A stretch of DNA of 5,438 nt from Alphaproteobacteria bacterium. GTDB lineage: Bacteria > Pseudomonadota > Alphaproteobacteria > Rhodobacterales > Rhodobacteraceae. The DNA is taken from positions 2,745 to 8,182 of the forward strand of contig JAADIC010000344.1 in assembly GCA_013151535.1 (NCBI GenBank), written 5' to 3'. A program made the position numbers and the translations under genes. How positions within the stretch are numbered: the first letter of the stretch is position 1; each line of letters starts with the position of its first letter. The notes under the pieces were generated by a model that saw nothing but the letters and a program-made list of their open reading frames with translations, searched no databases and was not told the origin of the DNA. Shown here piece after piece: positions 5,050 through 5,438 of this stretch.

Positions 5050-5438
5050 ATGGCACTTGATACGCAAAACAACGCTGATAACCACGCCCGCTTTCGCATC
5101 ACCGGCATGAGCTGTGCCGCCTGTGTCGGGCGGGTGCAGAAAACCATTGAATCGACACCCGGCGTGACCAAGGTTTCGGTCAATCTGATGACCGAGATGG
5201 CGGATATAGATTACAACGCCGATATCACCGTGGATGAAATCGCCGCCGTGATCGATGCCAGCGGCTATCCCACGGCGCATGCGGATGTCACGCTCAGCAT
5301 CGAGGGCATGACCTGCGCCTCTTGTGTTGGCCGTGTTGAAAAGGCCTTGCTGGCGGTGCCCGGTGTCGATGGTGCGGCGGTCAATCTGGCCACGGAAACC
5401 GCCCTGATAAAATATACCGATGGCCAGACCAACCCCGA
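5050..5438 (+). CDS. copA: Copper-exporting P1B-type ATPase CopA, N-terminal part (cut by window end)
   Basis: An open frame from the ATG at 5050 runs off the window after 129 codons without a stop. It contains two heavy-metal-associated domains in tandem, with metal sites GMSCAAC at 19-25 (C22, C25) and GMTCASC at 86-92 (C89, C92), each followed by the usual VGRV helix and, in the first, a GYP turn (72-74). Two N-terminal metal-binding domains followed by a membrane ATPase core is the standard layout of bacterial copper exporters of about 750-850 residues, which pump Cu(I) from the cytoplasm to the periplasm. The ATPase core (CPC metal channel, DKTGT phosphorylation site) lies beyond the window, so the ATPase call rests on the tandem HMA domains and the copZ context. 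Silver or another soft metal cannot be excluded. Confidence 0.88.
   Translation, partial: MALDTQNNADNHARFRITGMSCAACVGRVQKTIESTPGVTKVSVNLMTEMADIDYNADITVDEIAAVIDASGYPTAHADVTLSIEGMTCASCVGRVEKALLAVPGVDGAAVNLATETALIKYTDGQTNP

Overview
The window looks chromosomal and alphaproteobacterial. The GC-rich coding sequence, the protein sequences and the CueR/HmrR-style copper promoter fit a Rhodobacterales (Roseobacter-group) bacterium, but that placement is an inference from sequence style and was not searched. It holds two divergent units separated by 196 bases.

Left and centre, minus strand (positions 4528 down to 103): a compact operon in the order paaA-paaB-paaC-paaD-paaE-paaX. PaaA (diiron catalytic subunit), PaaC (its inactive structural partner), PaaB (small bridging subunit) and PaaE (FAD/2Fe-2S reductase) make the phenylacetyl-CoA 1,2-epoxidase. 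PaaD is the assembly factor of the MIP18/SufT type with a C-terminal cysteine cluster. The last gene encodes the PaaX repressor, which in the family senses phenylacetyl-CoA, so the operon appears to carry its own product-sensing regulator. Spacing is very tight: gaps of 10, 13 and 4 nt and overlaps of 1 and 7 nt. No CoA ligase (paaK), hydratase/isomerase (paaF/G), paaZ or transporter is present, so the rest of the pathway must lie elsewhere.

Far left (1-74): a tandem array of an octamer (GCCCGCTA) with nine full copies, running off the window edge 28 bases downstream of the paaX stop codon. It puts TAG stops in all six frames and is full of CTAG.

Right, plus strand (from about 4663): a copper-homeostasis unit. 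A MerR/CueR-type promoter with a 19-bp spacer and a dyad in the spacer drives a 71-residue copper chaperone (copZ). After a 109-base gap comes the start of a copper-exporting P1B-type ATPase (copA) with two heavy-metal-binding domains, cut off by the window end. The copZ-copA gap is the least ordinary stretch: it holds a long imperfect inverted repeat able to fold into a roughly 20-bp stem, and inside it a second CueR-like dyad without a recognisable -10 box. CopZ resembles the first metal-binding domain of CopA, and both genes are preceded by similar dyads, which suggests copZ arose by duplication of the 5' end of copA.

The genes themselves belong to well-known systems; I see no new enzyme system. 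The points worth a second look are non-coding: the octamer array, the copZ-copA hairpin with its embedded operator-like dyad, and candidate repressor sites in the paaA-copZ intergenic region.
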